Made by a program: the position numbers and the translations under genes | NCBI GenBank assembly: GCA_019054805.1 | Contig: JAHQIY010000008.1 | Span: 2,651,501 to 2,715,500, forward strand | Direction of reading: 5' to 3' | Origin: Brachionus manjavacas | Taxonomy: Eukaryota > Rotifera > Eurotatoria > Ploima > Brachionidae | DNA: 64,000 nt | Part shown: in pieces, positions 31,730 through 44,828 of the stretch | Layout: the number at the start of each line of letters is the position of its first letter | How positions within the stretch are numbered: the stretch's first letter is position 1 | The notes under the pieces: generated by a model | The model's database searches: none | Told to the model about the DNA's origin: nothing | What the model saw: only the letters and a program-made list of their open reading frames with translations

Positions 31730-34700
31730 AATGTGTTAATTAGATTGGGACAAGATATTTCCCATGGTGGTTTAAATATTGATTTTAAAAAAGATCAAAA
31801 TTTTCAATTTTAATTGAGAAGATTATAATAAAAACCAAGGTTCTGGTGTGTCACAGTTAATGTGAGTTTATTTTAAATCTAATAAAATTAGTTTAAATTT
31901 GATATTTATCTGTTTTTCATTAAAAATCTTCCCTTAAAAAATATAAATTGAGAATTAGCTATTAACAATTCCAAATTAGCTTGTGATTTTTAAGCTTATT
32001 TATTTTACTGTTCAATTTGATTGATATGCAAAATCGAACAATGATAAATTCTCATAAATTCAAGACTGAATTTAATTTCAATATTAACAATTAGTCTAAA
32101 ATTAATTGTTAAATTGTTCTATTTAAATAAGATATTTAAAATATATTATATCATTTATATAAAATTTATCTTCGGTTAATCAAAGAAAAATCAGAATATT
32201 TTCAATTTCTAAGCGTTAAAGAAAAAAGCGGTGTTATTTAATTATCTGATAAATTAAAAATTCGGATAATTAATTAGTTAAAAGCTCAAATCTGCTCAGA
32301 GGAAAGAGAATACTTTTTTCCAATAAGTCAAATCTCTAGTTAAATTTTTTTAAGTTGTTATAGATTTTTTAGATTTTTAGTAAAAAAACAAAACAAAATT
32401 TAATTATTATTTAAGTTTGATCATTAAGGCAGATGAATTATTAATAAAACTTAATAATTAAATTTAATTGAATTGAATTTGCATGTAAAATGGTCAAGAT
32501 TGTAAAAAAAGAAATGAGAATAGATGAGATTAAAAATATTTAAATTTTTAAATCAATTGTGATGTTTTAACTTGAGTTAGTGCGTAATCAGAGTTGGTCA
32601 AAAGCCAAAGTCAAATTTGATTTCTAATTTTGACTTTTTATTTTTTTATTAAGTCATAAAATTAATGAGCAAGATAAGACACAAGAATCAAATCATTTAA
32701 TATGTTTCGCTCACTCGCAACAATTATTTGTTAAAAAAAGTTTTAAAAATGCCAAAATGCTAAGATTTTTTTAAGAAATTTCATAAAAAATCCATGAAAA
32801 ATTTTAAAAAAATCCAAGTCAAAGTTTACTTTCAATTTGACTCTAACCAACTTTTTGTTTAACTTTTGAAACTTGTTGACCATTGGCACTAATTTTTAAG
32901 CAAATAAAGTTGGGTTTCTCAACTATCTCTTGATTGAAGAATGTTTTTCTCTTAAAATGCGTCTTTAAAATTTTTCCAATTTGAAAGCTTAGTTCAAAAA
33001 CCACAGTCCAAAAATAAAGAATTTAAAAATATAAACAAAAAAAAATTATTTAATTTAGTTTAACTTTTTTTCGATCTGATTTTCTATTATTTATGATAAA
33101 TGCATTTAATTTCATCATTGCCTAAAATTTTGTACATTCTTATTAATACTAAAGCTTAATTTTTAATTCATTTTTTGGGATACTGTTCTTTTGTTCTTTT
33201 TTTTGTTCTACTTTTCATGGATTTTAAATTCTATTTATTAACATAAATATCGGATAAGATGTTAAAACATTGGTAAAGATCAATGATAAACAGAAAGAGA
33301 GAAGTTTCCAAACTTTTTTCTTTAGCTTTTAAAAAAGTAATTATGTAACCTTGTTTTTTTCAATCTTCACCTCAGCAAATATTATACTTCTTTACCATAC
33401 CATTAGACATTTACTTATCAATTTTTAATACATTAGATGTGGCTGTTCCATTATTATGAAATTAATTGACTAAATTAGAATTTTCTTCAAGGAACTTTAG
33501 AACGTACAATGCCATAAAAGTAAAAGCAAGATCGTTTTTAGAATCATTTTTATGAACAATTTTCTCCTTTAAATACAATAATATTTCCTTTATAATAGTC
33601 AATTTCCTTCTTCATCTTTCTAAGAAGCTATTCCATTGATATTTACAATTATCTTTCTCAATTTTATCCATTAAGTTTAAATTAAAATTGTTTTTACTTG
33701 AAAATGCAATTTATACTTTTCAGTACTACAATTCTACTTGTATTTTTACCTCTCGTCGTATTTGAGTTACTTTGGTATATTATACGCTCATTTATATCTT
33801 CATTAAATATTTTTTTAATTTCTTCCCAATATAAATATGTAAAACATTATGTTTAGAATGATTGAATTTTTATTTTACAAAAAGTCAATAGATAAGGATT
33901 AATTTTTAAAGCTTTAATAAATTTCTCATTTAGTGTGTCTTTTAAAAATTTAAATAAAAAGTTGTTATTTCAAAAAAGATTTTTAAAGGTGTGAATTATT
34001 TCGAAAAAAAAATTTTGACATAAATGTTACTCTTCTTTAGATACAATAATTCTAAATGAAAAAATGCCATTTTCTTAATTTTAATTAGAATAAAAAAAAT
34101 TTAATCAAAAAATGTTGTTTATTTTTCAACAAGAAATTTTTCAATAAACTGCTTGACAGGCAAAAAAAATGAAGAAAAATTTAAAAAAAAAATTGTCGAA
34201 AAATGTTGGAAAAATTGCAAATAGTTGAAATAATCGAAGGTGGTCTAGGTATTCATTTGAATAGGTAGAAAGTCTAAAAGAAGGAAAGTGGAAAAAAACT
34301 AAGAGTTCGTGGAGGAATGGATTTCCTGGATTTAAATAGCGTGCTAATTTAGATTTAGAGCTAAATTACTCTTTCTATTGATATTGAAAATTCAATGAAA
34401 TAATAAAAGATAATAAACTAAATCGTTCATAATTTTATAAAAATGTTAGATATGTGCTTGATGAATGGTTTTATATTGAACAATTTTAACAATTAGACTA
34501 TTTTAGCTATTGATATGTAAGCCGGATGCAAATGTATTTTAAATATATTAGAGGAAAATGTTTTTTAGTTAATTTGTATTCTCAATTTGACTAAGAAGGC
34601 ATAAATTTAAGTTTAGAAAATGGAAAAAATTAATCAGATTTTCATTTTAGAAAAATACATAGGAATATTTAAGTTATTAATTAAAGAAAACAGCAAAATT

Positions 34701-37700
34701 AAAGACATAAAAATAGAAAATGAGGATTTTTTTTCCGATTTGGATTTTATTTATTCCGCAAAAAAAAACTAGAAAATATTTGCCTAAATACTAATTAAAA
34801 ATTCATTTTCAATTTAATCGTTCAATCAACCAAGTATTATTTTACAAAAATAAATTCTTGCTTCCGAGTTCTCAAATATTTAAATTCGAAAAAAATGAAG
34901 ATTATTATACCATTTTTTTTTCATTCGGGGAGTCCTGCAAGATAAGTATTGAAGGTAATTTAAGACCCTTTTTATCATGAAAGTTTGAGTATCGAATTTT
35001 TTGTTCAAAAATTCATCAGGGCTCATTGTTAAATAACTTATTCAAACATTTAATTTGCCTACACAACAAAAAAAATTAATTTTAAAAATAACACGTTTAC
35101 TGAAATATTTAATAAAAAAAGAAATCTTTTTTATTAGCTTTAATAAAATCTAAAAATTATAGTTAAGGTGTCTGTAAAACGTTCGGATGTCAACTGCTTA
35201 AAATCATTAAATTGAGCTGTTTTAATGAAATAATTATTTATGTCTAGTGATTTCTTTAAATAAATTTTTGATTATTGAAAAAAAGTTTATTCTATAAAAT
35301 TGTTTCAAAAGGTTTGTTGTAAAGGACAATTCTTGATGGTTTAAAGAAATTTATTGAAGAATTATACACTAAGATCAAATTGCTGTTTTATTTTGATTAG
35401 CATTTTTAGATCTCCTAAATTTCTTGAGCGATATCACTCATTTATTTAAAAAAATAGTTAATCAAATTTTGTGCATACCTTAAACAAGTATTGCCTAAGC
35501 TTGTTTACTGAGAATAAGATTTCAGCAAAATATTTAAAAAATTTAAGCTAAAATCAACTGTTGTTATTCGGGTGTACAGTTTCTGATTAGAATTTTTGAT
35601 ACTACTCAAATTTAACAAAATTACTAATTATTTTCGTTTAGATGGTGTCATTTTAAAAAATATTAAAATTAAAAAAATGAATGCTAATGAGAGTTATCAG
35701 GTTCGATTAATCTTGTCAAAGAAATTTTTCAAACAATCAAAGCCAGTCGTTTGAAGATAAAATTATTGAAAATTGTCTTTAAGGCCAAAGGCAGATAGTT
35801 TTTTTGAAATTTAATTAAAAAAATTGACAAAAGAAAATCACATAATTAAAAAAGCTTTTTTTTTAAAAATAGAATTCTCTGTTAGATAACTCGTTCTCCC
35901 GAGAAAAATAATCAGTTTTATGTAGACCAAATTTTTAATTTTGAGGGAAATAGAATTTTCTCCGGTTTTGAGCAAATTCCGAGCAAGATATGCTCAACAA
36001 TCAGCTTTATAAATATTCATGACGCCTGACTGCAATCCCAAATGATACAAGAATGATTTGATTCTTGAATATTTCGTCCCGCGAACTTTATAATTTAAAA
36101 AAATTCTTCATTTTTCAAAGTGACGCAAATTCGCTTTCCGTAGGAACAAGCGTTTTATAAAAAACACTATTCAACAAAATATATTTCTACTTGATTTACT
36201 TTAATTTTAAATTATTTTAGCATTTAATTCAATCAAAGATTTCCATTAGAATTTTTCCATTAAAAGATTGACTCTAGACTATTAAAGCTTGTTAATTAGT
36301 AGACTGCGTATGAAATTGTTTTTAAAGATACCAATTTTTTTTAATTCTCAAATTTCGATTGTTTTCTCTATCTATTTAATCAATTGCGTGAAATTTTATG
36401 CACTTAATTTTATAAATAAATGTTAGAAAAATTGTAAATTTAGACCAAATTGGCGTGGAAAATTAACATCTAAAAGCTCAAACCAGCAACAACTTAGCTC
36501 ATTTATACTCACAAGATTTAACTCTTGAACAAACCGTAAAATTTGATTAAAAATTATATAATAGGCTTTTAATTGTTGGAATTAAGTTAAAAGGCTGATC
36601 GAGCAGGCGTTTTATTTAAAAGTTTAAAAGAACAATTAACAAAATTTATCTATATATAGAGACAGTTGGGTTTCAGAAGAGGTGAATTAACTCAGCTTTT
36701 TTTAAGATACTTGAGTCTAATTTAAACTTCCTAAATTCAAGATTTAAAATTAATTAATGAGAAAGCGCTATTTGAATTACGCCAAGTCAAAATAATAAAA
36801 ATTATTACGAAATTTTGGAAGCAATCAATTTTGATTTTTGTTTGGCTGTAAATTCCAAAAGGTTAACTCAATCAGCTATTTTCAAATAATCTAGTGAAAT
36901 TCTACATTTTTATTTTAGATTCTTCAATCAAAAATATTTAATTAAAAAAAGTCAAATTAATATTTTAGATGATCTATTAAATGATCTACTATCTGAAAAT
37001 ACTGATCAAAGTAATTAAAAAATTGATATGAATTCATCGAAAGGTATTTTAGTAAACAAAAAATATTTGGCACAGCGAAAAAAAAATCATCTTTTCCAAA
37101 TATTTTGAATAAAACTATTTAGCTCTCAAAAAAAAAGTTGGGGATGATATTTTAATTGAGCTTTATTAAATAAAAAAAGATGTATGATAAGAGGGTTTTC
37201 CACTTTAGATTACTGAAAAAATTAATACAAGGAACAAACATTTTACTAAATTGCATGATTCGTCGCTATTAGGGGTAGACAAAAGCTTAATAGCTTTAAC
37301 ATATAATTTCCAAGTATGTTTAGATTAATTATATATATTTTATTTTTTCCAAATGAGGTCTCTTTGCTGAAAAAATCTTTTTTTTTATTTATAAAAGAAA
37401 AGAATAAAGGAAACTTTTAAGAGTTATTTTTTCCATTTTGATCACATGACAAATCTTTCCGCAATATCAATAAGTTAAATGTATTTTTATTGTTCGAAGT
37501 AAAATCAATTGCGAATATACTTAGCTCTTGGTAGATAATTTTTTTCAATTATTTCAAAGCAGCATGATGCCCTTGCCACAAATTAAAAAAAAGAACAGCG
37601 AAATTTAAAATTAAATTTGTAATTTCCTCAAGATAAGTATTTTTGAATTTCATTGATCCGGAAATATACTTCATAGAGCTTATCTTGGCATGCCAGTGCA

Positions 37701-37850
37701 CCGACTCTCCAAAAATCATACCCACTTTAATCAATCAAATCTAATTTTAATCTAAAATGATCTTAACTTAGATAAAAAAATATGTTTTTTGAATGATGAA
37801 TTTTTTTCTTAAATCAAACTTTTTTTAAATACTCACCGCAAACAGAACAA
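31730..37850. other. Long AT-rich intergenic region
   Basis: About 6 kb without a recognisable gene. A minus-strand stretch at about 33640-33470 reads like decayed coding sequence (KNDSKNDLAFTFMALYVLKF) but has stops nearby and matches no family I know. Otherwise only A/T-rich simple sequence. Confidence 0.5.
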
Positions 37851-37855
37851 ATCCA

Positions 37856-40800
37856 ATGTCGTTTTCAAATGACCAAATTAAAATTGTCTGTGTATTTATG
37901 GTTTTAATAAATGTCCAATTTGGTTTATCCGCTGAAGAAATAAAATTTTTCGCCAAAAATGTTCAACCTTCCGAAAATTGTTCGAACCAAATCTGTTCGG
38001 ATGGAATTTTTAAATGGCACAAAAGCAAGACGAAAATTTTGAATGTAGGCGGAATTTTCCCAATGGTGGGCGGATGGCCCGGAGGTCAGTCTTGTCTTCC
38101 ATCAGCCATCATGGCACTTAACCAGGTCAATCTAAACCAATCTATATTGCCAAATTACAGACTTAAGCTTAACTGGTTCAATAGTGAGGTACTATGTGCT
38201 TTTTTTTTAAATCATTGTTTACATAAATGTTAAGTGCAATCCCGGAAAAGGAATCAGTAACCTATACGAAATGCTGTTTCACAAAGAAGAGAATCAAGAT
38301 GATATAATAATGCTTTTGGGTCCCGGTTGTAGTGATGTATCTTCATCGGTGGCAGAGGTAGCCAACTATTGGAATTTAACAGTGGTAATTAACAAAGGCT
38401 TAGGATTAATTGAAAAAAAGATTAAAAAAATTTTCATTAAGCTATCTTTTGGATCTAGTTCTCCCGCTTTGTCAAATCGAAAAAGGTTTAAGACATTTTT
38501 TCGTACCCACCCTTCCGCAATTTTAGATAATCCGGCTCGGTTGAGTTTGTGCAAACGATTTGAGTGGAAAAAAATTGCTACTCTTCAAGATAACAAGGAA
38601 GTTTTTACTTCTACTGTTGATAATCTGGAAAAAGAAGCCATACAGTTTGGTATCGAGATACTAGATAGGCAAACGTTTACCAATGATCCGACTTATGCGG
38701 TAAAAAACCTGAAAAAACTCGATGCTAGGATAATAGTTGGAGTTTTTTATGAACAAGAGGCAAGAAAAGTATTTTGTCAGGCGTATAAAGAAGGCATGCT
38801 TTTTCCGAAATATATTTGGATGATTATTGGTTGGTACTCGGAAAATTGGTATTTGGAAAATAATCATGAAATAAGTTGCAATCAAACCGAAATGGAAATA
38901 GCAGTCTTTGGTCATTTAACAACAGAGGTTCAGTTTTTTAGCAACGAAATTTATGAAAAATTGGATTATGGATTGGTAACAACTGGAGGAAAAATTCATA
39001 TAATTTATTAAAAAAATTTCCAATTTTAGAGTGTAATAGATTACAATGAATTTTTTAAAAAATTTGTGAGTAGTCCCGAATGGAAGGCCTACGCTAATTC
39101 GTTTTATAAAATAGACTACAAGTATAAACAGTCGGTGCCAACGGAAGGAATGAAATCTCTGATGGACATCTATGATAAAATTGATAATGAACAGTCGAAT
39201 GAAATTGAAAAATTAGGGGGTTATCTGGAACGGTCGCTGGCGTTTGACGCCGTATGGGTTTTGGCTTATGCTCTCAATGAAACTCTTAAAGAGTAAAAAA
39301 AATTATTAATAAACTTTTTTTTTGTTAATATTTAAACTAAGATTTGGAAATTTTGATAATTTTCAAATAAGTAATTATACCATAAGCAATTTTATTAAAG
39401 AATCAATGAAAATGACAAATTTCAAAGGAATATCAGTAAAGTTATTTATCTTTTTTTTATTTTGAATTTATTATTAAATTAATTAGGGTATGGTTACTTT
39501 CAATGACCAAGGTGATCGAATTTCTGAAGTCTTGTACGAACAATTGCAAAGTATTCCTAAAAATAAAAATTAATCTAAATAAAATAAATTTATTTAATTG
39601 AAAAGACATTTCCGGTTCGTTGACCTATGTCAAACTTGGAAACCATTTTAAGAAAAATTTTAACTGCTGTAAAAACATTACATGGGGTTCAAGTAAATTA
39701 AATTAAAAAATATTAGCTTTTGCTCAAATATCCGATCCAATTTTTGTTTTTTTTACCAAAAAAAATATTAAAGAAAAAATTTAAACAGCTTTCAAGGTGA
39801 ACGATAGACCATTTTTTTGCTAAATCGTTCTTTTGGTCATCATTAATCATATTAAAAATAAAATCTAAATTAATTTTAATCTTAAAAATCAAATTTTTGC
39901 ATTAAGTGGTGATCAAAAGATTTTTTCAATATAATTTAAATTCATTATTTTTTTTTACTTTGCTGACAAAAATTTACCACAAATTACTGCAATTTACAAA
40001 AATTATCATCGTAAGATAAATTACTTTTTTATTTCAAAAAAGAATGAAAAAAAATTTTTTTGTAAAAATTAACTAATCCATTTTAGCTTTTAATTTTTAC
40101 CATTTTTGCTTAAATTTACGCAAATTATCATTTTGAGTTAAAAAAAATTCAGGAAAAATATCGAAAGTATGCGTAAAAATAATAAATTCCGAAATAATGA
40201 CCAAACTTTACAAAAGTTAATTCAGATAAGTTAATTTTGTTTAAAGTTATTATAAAAATGAAGATAACAAATTATTTTTTTGTGTCTTTGTGTTGTGAAC
40301 AAAAATAATTGGTGCCAACACAAAGAAAATAATTATTTCTTTTGGTAAAACGCATAAACATTGGTTCGGATATTAGAGTAGCCTTAATAATTCATAGATG
40401 TTTATATTAGACCTGCATCCGCCAATCGATGGTGTACAACGAAAAATAAAGATTAATAAAATTAAAACAATTTACTCAATAATTTTTACTTTACTTTCCG
40501 CATTTACTATCTTAGTGGGAATTGCTTGTCTAATATTCAACTATAAGTGCAAAAATAGAAAGTAAATTTAAGGCTCTTTATTTTCAGAAAAAAATAAAAA
40601 AGCTAATTTTAGAATTGTGAAATACTCTCAGCCTAGTTTGAACAATTTGATGATTTTTGGCTCAATTCTTTGTCTATTCAGTGTTTTAATCCAATCTTTG
40701 GATAAAAGTGATTTACCTACGACACTTTTTAGCTTTATTTGTCAAGTAATTACAAATATTCTGGAAATTTTTTAAATTTAATAATAATTTGTGTCAGATT

Positions 40801-42629
40801 CAAGAGTCATTCTTACTTATTGGATTTACAATTGGATTCAGTTCCCTTTTTTCAAAAATCTGGTACGTTTATTCGGCATCAATACAAAAGGAAAAAAATG
40901 TAATGAACAAAATTTTTAAAAACTGAAAATTTTTATTTATATTTTAAAGAAAGACATTTTTCCAGAAAAATTGAAATACTATACCATTGTTGTAATAATG
41001 GTCTTAATTGATATAGTGTTTCTGCTGGTTTGGATATTCAAAGATCCTCTGCAAAAATTTACACAAAAACTTGGAGATGAAATGGGTGAATCTGATGAAA
41101 TCATTTATGAGCCTGAAATTCACATATGCAAGTGTAAGCATGAAATTGTATGGATCGGAATATGTTTTAGTGTAAAAGGTATAAGTTTAATTCTCGGTCT
41201 TTACCTAAGTTATGAGACTCGCAACTCGAAAATCGAAATTATGAATGATTCGAGGTATGCAGCTCTTTCAATTTATAATATAGTGGTGCTTTCAGTGATC
41301 ACAGCGCCTGTGGTTATTATCATACAGAATCAACTTGATGCAGTTTTTTGTTTTTTGGCATTTTCTATTAATCTGTGCTCGCTGTTGACCTATGCGCTAA
41401 TGTTCGTACCTAAGGTAAGTTTTTAATTTTTTTTTAAAACTTTTAAATAATTTAGCCAAACTTATGAAAAAAATTATTCTTTTTTCCAGAGTAAATTTAA
41501 AATTTGATCTATCCTGGATCATTTTTTGTTATTTTCATTCAAAATTTTTAGTTATTAAATGATTTTTAGTTTTTTTTTTTAATTAATAAAAAGTTCATTA
41601 TTAAATCTTAATTAATTAATCTTTCATATCAATCGTGGCATCAGTTTTAAAAATTTTAACTAGCCAAAAGTTATTTAAATTATTTAAATTTAAATAGAGA
41701 TTTTTGAAAACTAAAACCCCTTCTGTACATTATGTACTTTAAAGTAATTTTTTTATTTGACTCTGCTTTTTTTTTTACTTTTTGTACTTCATCAGAATTC
41801 CAATTATTTTTGCCTTGTTAATTAATTAATAGTTAAATTTTTATTTTAACTAATAGTTCTCTTCAACATACTCGAGCCCCTAATCCCGGATCCTGTTAAA
41901 TTTTTAAAATTTTGATTGAATTTGCGACAGAGTACAAAAAGAAGCAGGACAAGATAAAAGAAAATTCTAATAAAGTACAAAAAGGATAACGTTCTTTTTT
42001 AAATTGTTAAATCTCATTGTCCATCCATGAAAATTTTTCAATAAATAACAATTTTTTAAAATCGGTCTCGAAAATAAAATAAAAAGGTAGATGAAATATC
42101 AAAATATAAAAAGAATTTTTTTACAAACTTGGCTAAATTAATTAAAGTTTTTGAAGACAGATTAAAATAAAAAAAATTCTTCCATATTTAGTCAAGGGAA
42201 TTAAAAATTTTTTTTTAAGGTAAAACATGTATTAAAGCATACCATTGAGCAAGATATTCACGAAGATCTAATGATTGAGACCATGCTGAAGGAAAAGAAA
42301 GAAAAGTATCTTGCCTTGTCAGTGACTAATCAAAATTTGAACGAAAAGATCGAAAAGGTTTTACAATGCAGTGATTAAATAATTTTTTAAATATTTTTTT
42401 TAAGAAAAAAGATTTTTTAATGAGAATTGAACACATTTTGAATCCAGAAACTTTTTGTAATGAAGCTGAAAATCAGCCCTCAGGTGATGATTATGATGAA
42501 TTTGAAGAACCCGAAGATTCAAGTTCTAGTTCGGTTAAAAATAACAATTCATTGATGAGATTAAGTTTTAAAAATTTTAGTTTTAAAAAAGAAATTTCAA
42601 ATATTATTCAACATGAAACTGTAATTTAA
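37856..42629 (+). CDS. GABBR1: Metabotropic GABA-B receptor, subunit 1 type
   Basis: A class C GPCR that binds GABA and signals with a GB2 partner through Gi/o. Exons: 37856-38188, 38235-38384, 38442-38975, 39030-39292, 39387-39435, 39487-39550, 39606-39692, 40411 to 40546 or 40561, 40588-40745, 40798-40899, 40950-41414, 42220-42357, 42405-42629. About 905 residues. There is a signal peptide, then a Venus-flytrap domain with GGIFPMVGGWPGGQSC, GPGCSDVSS, FGSSSPALSNR, FRTHPSA, GVFYEQEARKVF, GWYSENWY and LERSLAFDAVW. These retain the Trp, Ser, Ser, His, Tyr and Glu known to hold GABA in GB1. Seven TM segments follow (SQPSLNNL after TM1, ITAPVVIII in TM6), then a Leu/Glu-rich coiled coil for heterodimerisation. 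The join between exons 8 and 9 is one base out of frame. Confidence 0.92.
41778..41984. mobile_element. Short MITE-like repeat in GABBR intron
   Basis: 207 bp in the 805-bp intron before the coiled-coil exon. CTTTTTGTACTTCATCAGAA at 41778 is mirrored by TTCTAATAAAGTACAAAAAG ending at 41984. The interior has a block CTAATAGTTCTCT...CCCGGATCCTG. Parts of this unit recur near 23700 and, in its right half, at 51070-51257. No coding capacity. Confidence 0.6.
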
Positions 42630-42655
42630 TATTGACGATTAAAAATATTTTTTGA

Positions 42656-42661
42656 AATAAA
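42656..42661 (+). promoter_or_regulatory. GABA-B receptor polyadenylation signal
   Basis: AATAAA lies 27 bp after the receptor stop codon, close to the expected distance, within AT-rich DNA. Confidence 0.45.
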
Positions 42662-42669
42662 TTTGTATT

Positions 42670-44380
42670 TTACAAATATTTTCTATTTATAGCTAAAACT
42701 ATTTTTCCTCAGTTTTTCTTAACACCACTCTATTAAATTAATAAAACCATTTAATTTTAATATTTATTTTGATAAAACAAAAATTTTAAAGACCTACCGC
42801 TTTTTTAATATTTTTATTCGTAAAAAATGTGAAACTTTTTGAATTTTTAAATAACATGGAAGAAAATTTCAAGGAATTACTAAGCTTAAAACATTCTAAA
42901 ATTATAAAAGCAGAAATTCTGTTAGATTTGGGAAATCTAAAGGATCTAATTCAACATTAAAGTTCCATGATAACGCTGAATTCAAAAGAAGTCTATTTGT
43001 AAATGGGATAAATGTATTATCCCAGACTAATACGGACTCTCACTCTGATTCCACCTATTTGTATTTAGATTGTGTTTTCTTTTAGTTATAATAAAGTCTT
43101 AAGGTCGAAAATTTTTATATTTATTAAACACTATTAAAATTCTAATTGAGAGGTAAAATATAAGATACTGTAAAACCTAGCAAACTACCCCGGGGTTATG
43201 GGTTGAAACTCGCCATATTTTTCAATATAGAATCGGAGTGCTTTTAAAGTTTTTTTCTTTTCATGGGATTTAAAGCAGTGCCTCTGGTGGGTGAGGATTG
43301 TTAAGATTCTGAACTAGAAAAGCAATTTTTTTTTTAATTTTAGAAAAAATTTAATAATTTTTTTGCATAAGCCCATTTGGTAAAATAAATATTTTTTACC
43401 AAAAAACCCGAATCAATAAATAAATTCTTGTTTTTAAAAATCTTTATTATTGTATGCATTTTTGATGGATTTTCTTTTAAAGCATTGATATTTTTTTTTA
43501 ATTCTCTTTATTACTTTTTAAAAATAAAGTAAGTAAGGCTATTTAAATATGTTCACATTTTTTGAAAACAATTTTCTATGTTACTTAAAAAAAATTTTTT
43601 ATTCAACTACGACTAATGACGCGTATAATTTATTTTTGTCATTCCTATGTATTGACGATCTGAATAAAATCCGAAAAACTGTTTGTGTTTTTTTTTACTT
43701 TTTTTATGATTTTATTTAATTGACAAGTAGTAGTGGTTCTTGCATAACATGTAGATTATCTAAGCCCATCACCGCCAATTCGCTGTGTAGAGCTGTAGCA
43801 GCCGATTCCATTAAACTTATTTAAAGCCATTTTAACAATCTCGTTTTAATCATTTTGTTCAGTTTGTTCAGTTCATTGAGATTTTTTGTTTGATTCATTG
43901 TATTTTTACATTATTTTTTTGTAAAAATTGTCAAAATTTAAAGAAAAAAATTATAAATAATATTTTTATTGGAATACTTTTTTAAATTTTTGAACAATTT
44001 TATTTCTACCAATTTAGAAAACAAAATTTTTTCATATTCCTGATCAATGTTTGAATTTATGCCTCTTTGACCCTCAAGACTAATGAAAATTTTTGTCAAA
44101 TATAATGCATCTTCTCTAATGAAAAACAGGATCCTTTTCATGTCCTTATAATTAGAATAAAATTAAAATTCTTAACACACAAAAATTTTTTCTTTAATAA
44201 AGTTCAAATAAAAATTAAGCATAGGAAAATGACTCGAAATATGCTTTCTTGCAGAGATAGAAATGTAATTTTAGAAATTGCAATAATTATTTCATTTTAT
44301 GGTGTCTTTGATGAAACTGTAACTGAAATATTATCAAATAAAAAGAGGTGACTTAATTCAATTTTACAAATCAGAAAAGA
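42670..44380. other. AT-rich intergenic region
   Basis: No gene is supported. A 34-codon frame at about 42856-42960 (MEENFKELLSLKHSK) followed by an AT-poor patch up to about 43100 may be a repeat tail or an untranslated exon; I cannot assign it. Confidence 0.45.
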
Positions 44381-44735
44381 ATCTCAATATAATAGATTGG
44401 TATCATCCACTGACAACAACACCGAGTATGAATGCTTCTGGTCCGGCAGGCTCAACAACAGAGCAAAGCAAATTATACAGGCAACTTGTTAAAAACTGTT
44501 CAGTCAGAGACGACTTTCTTTCTAATCGTATCGCTCAAGACTGGAACAACTTAACGTATGAAATAAAAAATGCAGAATCAATCAACTCATTCAAAAACAA
44601 ATACGACAAATTTGTTCAAAACAAAATGATGGAATCTCAACAAAATTTATCTGCCATAGCGAGGTACTGAGTTACCGAGCTCCACGGGCAAAAGCTCGTT
44701 GCAGATTAAATAATAATAATAATAAATGAAGGTTA
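44380..44735 (+). mobile_element. CR1/L2-like LINE 3' end, family A
   Basis: The C-terminal end of a LINE RT polypeptide (NCSVRDDFLSNRIAQDWNNL then AESINSFKNKYDKF, stop at 44668-44670). This is the post-RT region that CR1/L2 elements share. A short 3' untranslated tail with a stem-forming GAGCTCCACGGGCAAAAGCTC follows, then (AAT)n. The rest of the element is missing, so it is a strongly 5'-truncated insertion. Confidence 0.85.
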
Positions 44736-44828
44736 AAATCAAAAGAATTTAACGGGTGAGCCAAAATAGTTGCCAATAATTTTGTAATTGAAAAAGAATA
44801 TGTTCTAGTCAGAGGAGAACGATGAAAT

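Noticed and set aside
37549-37734. Minus-strand 61-codon frame before the GABA-B receptor
   Set aside because: Short, no motif, and unsupported by neighbours.
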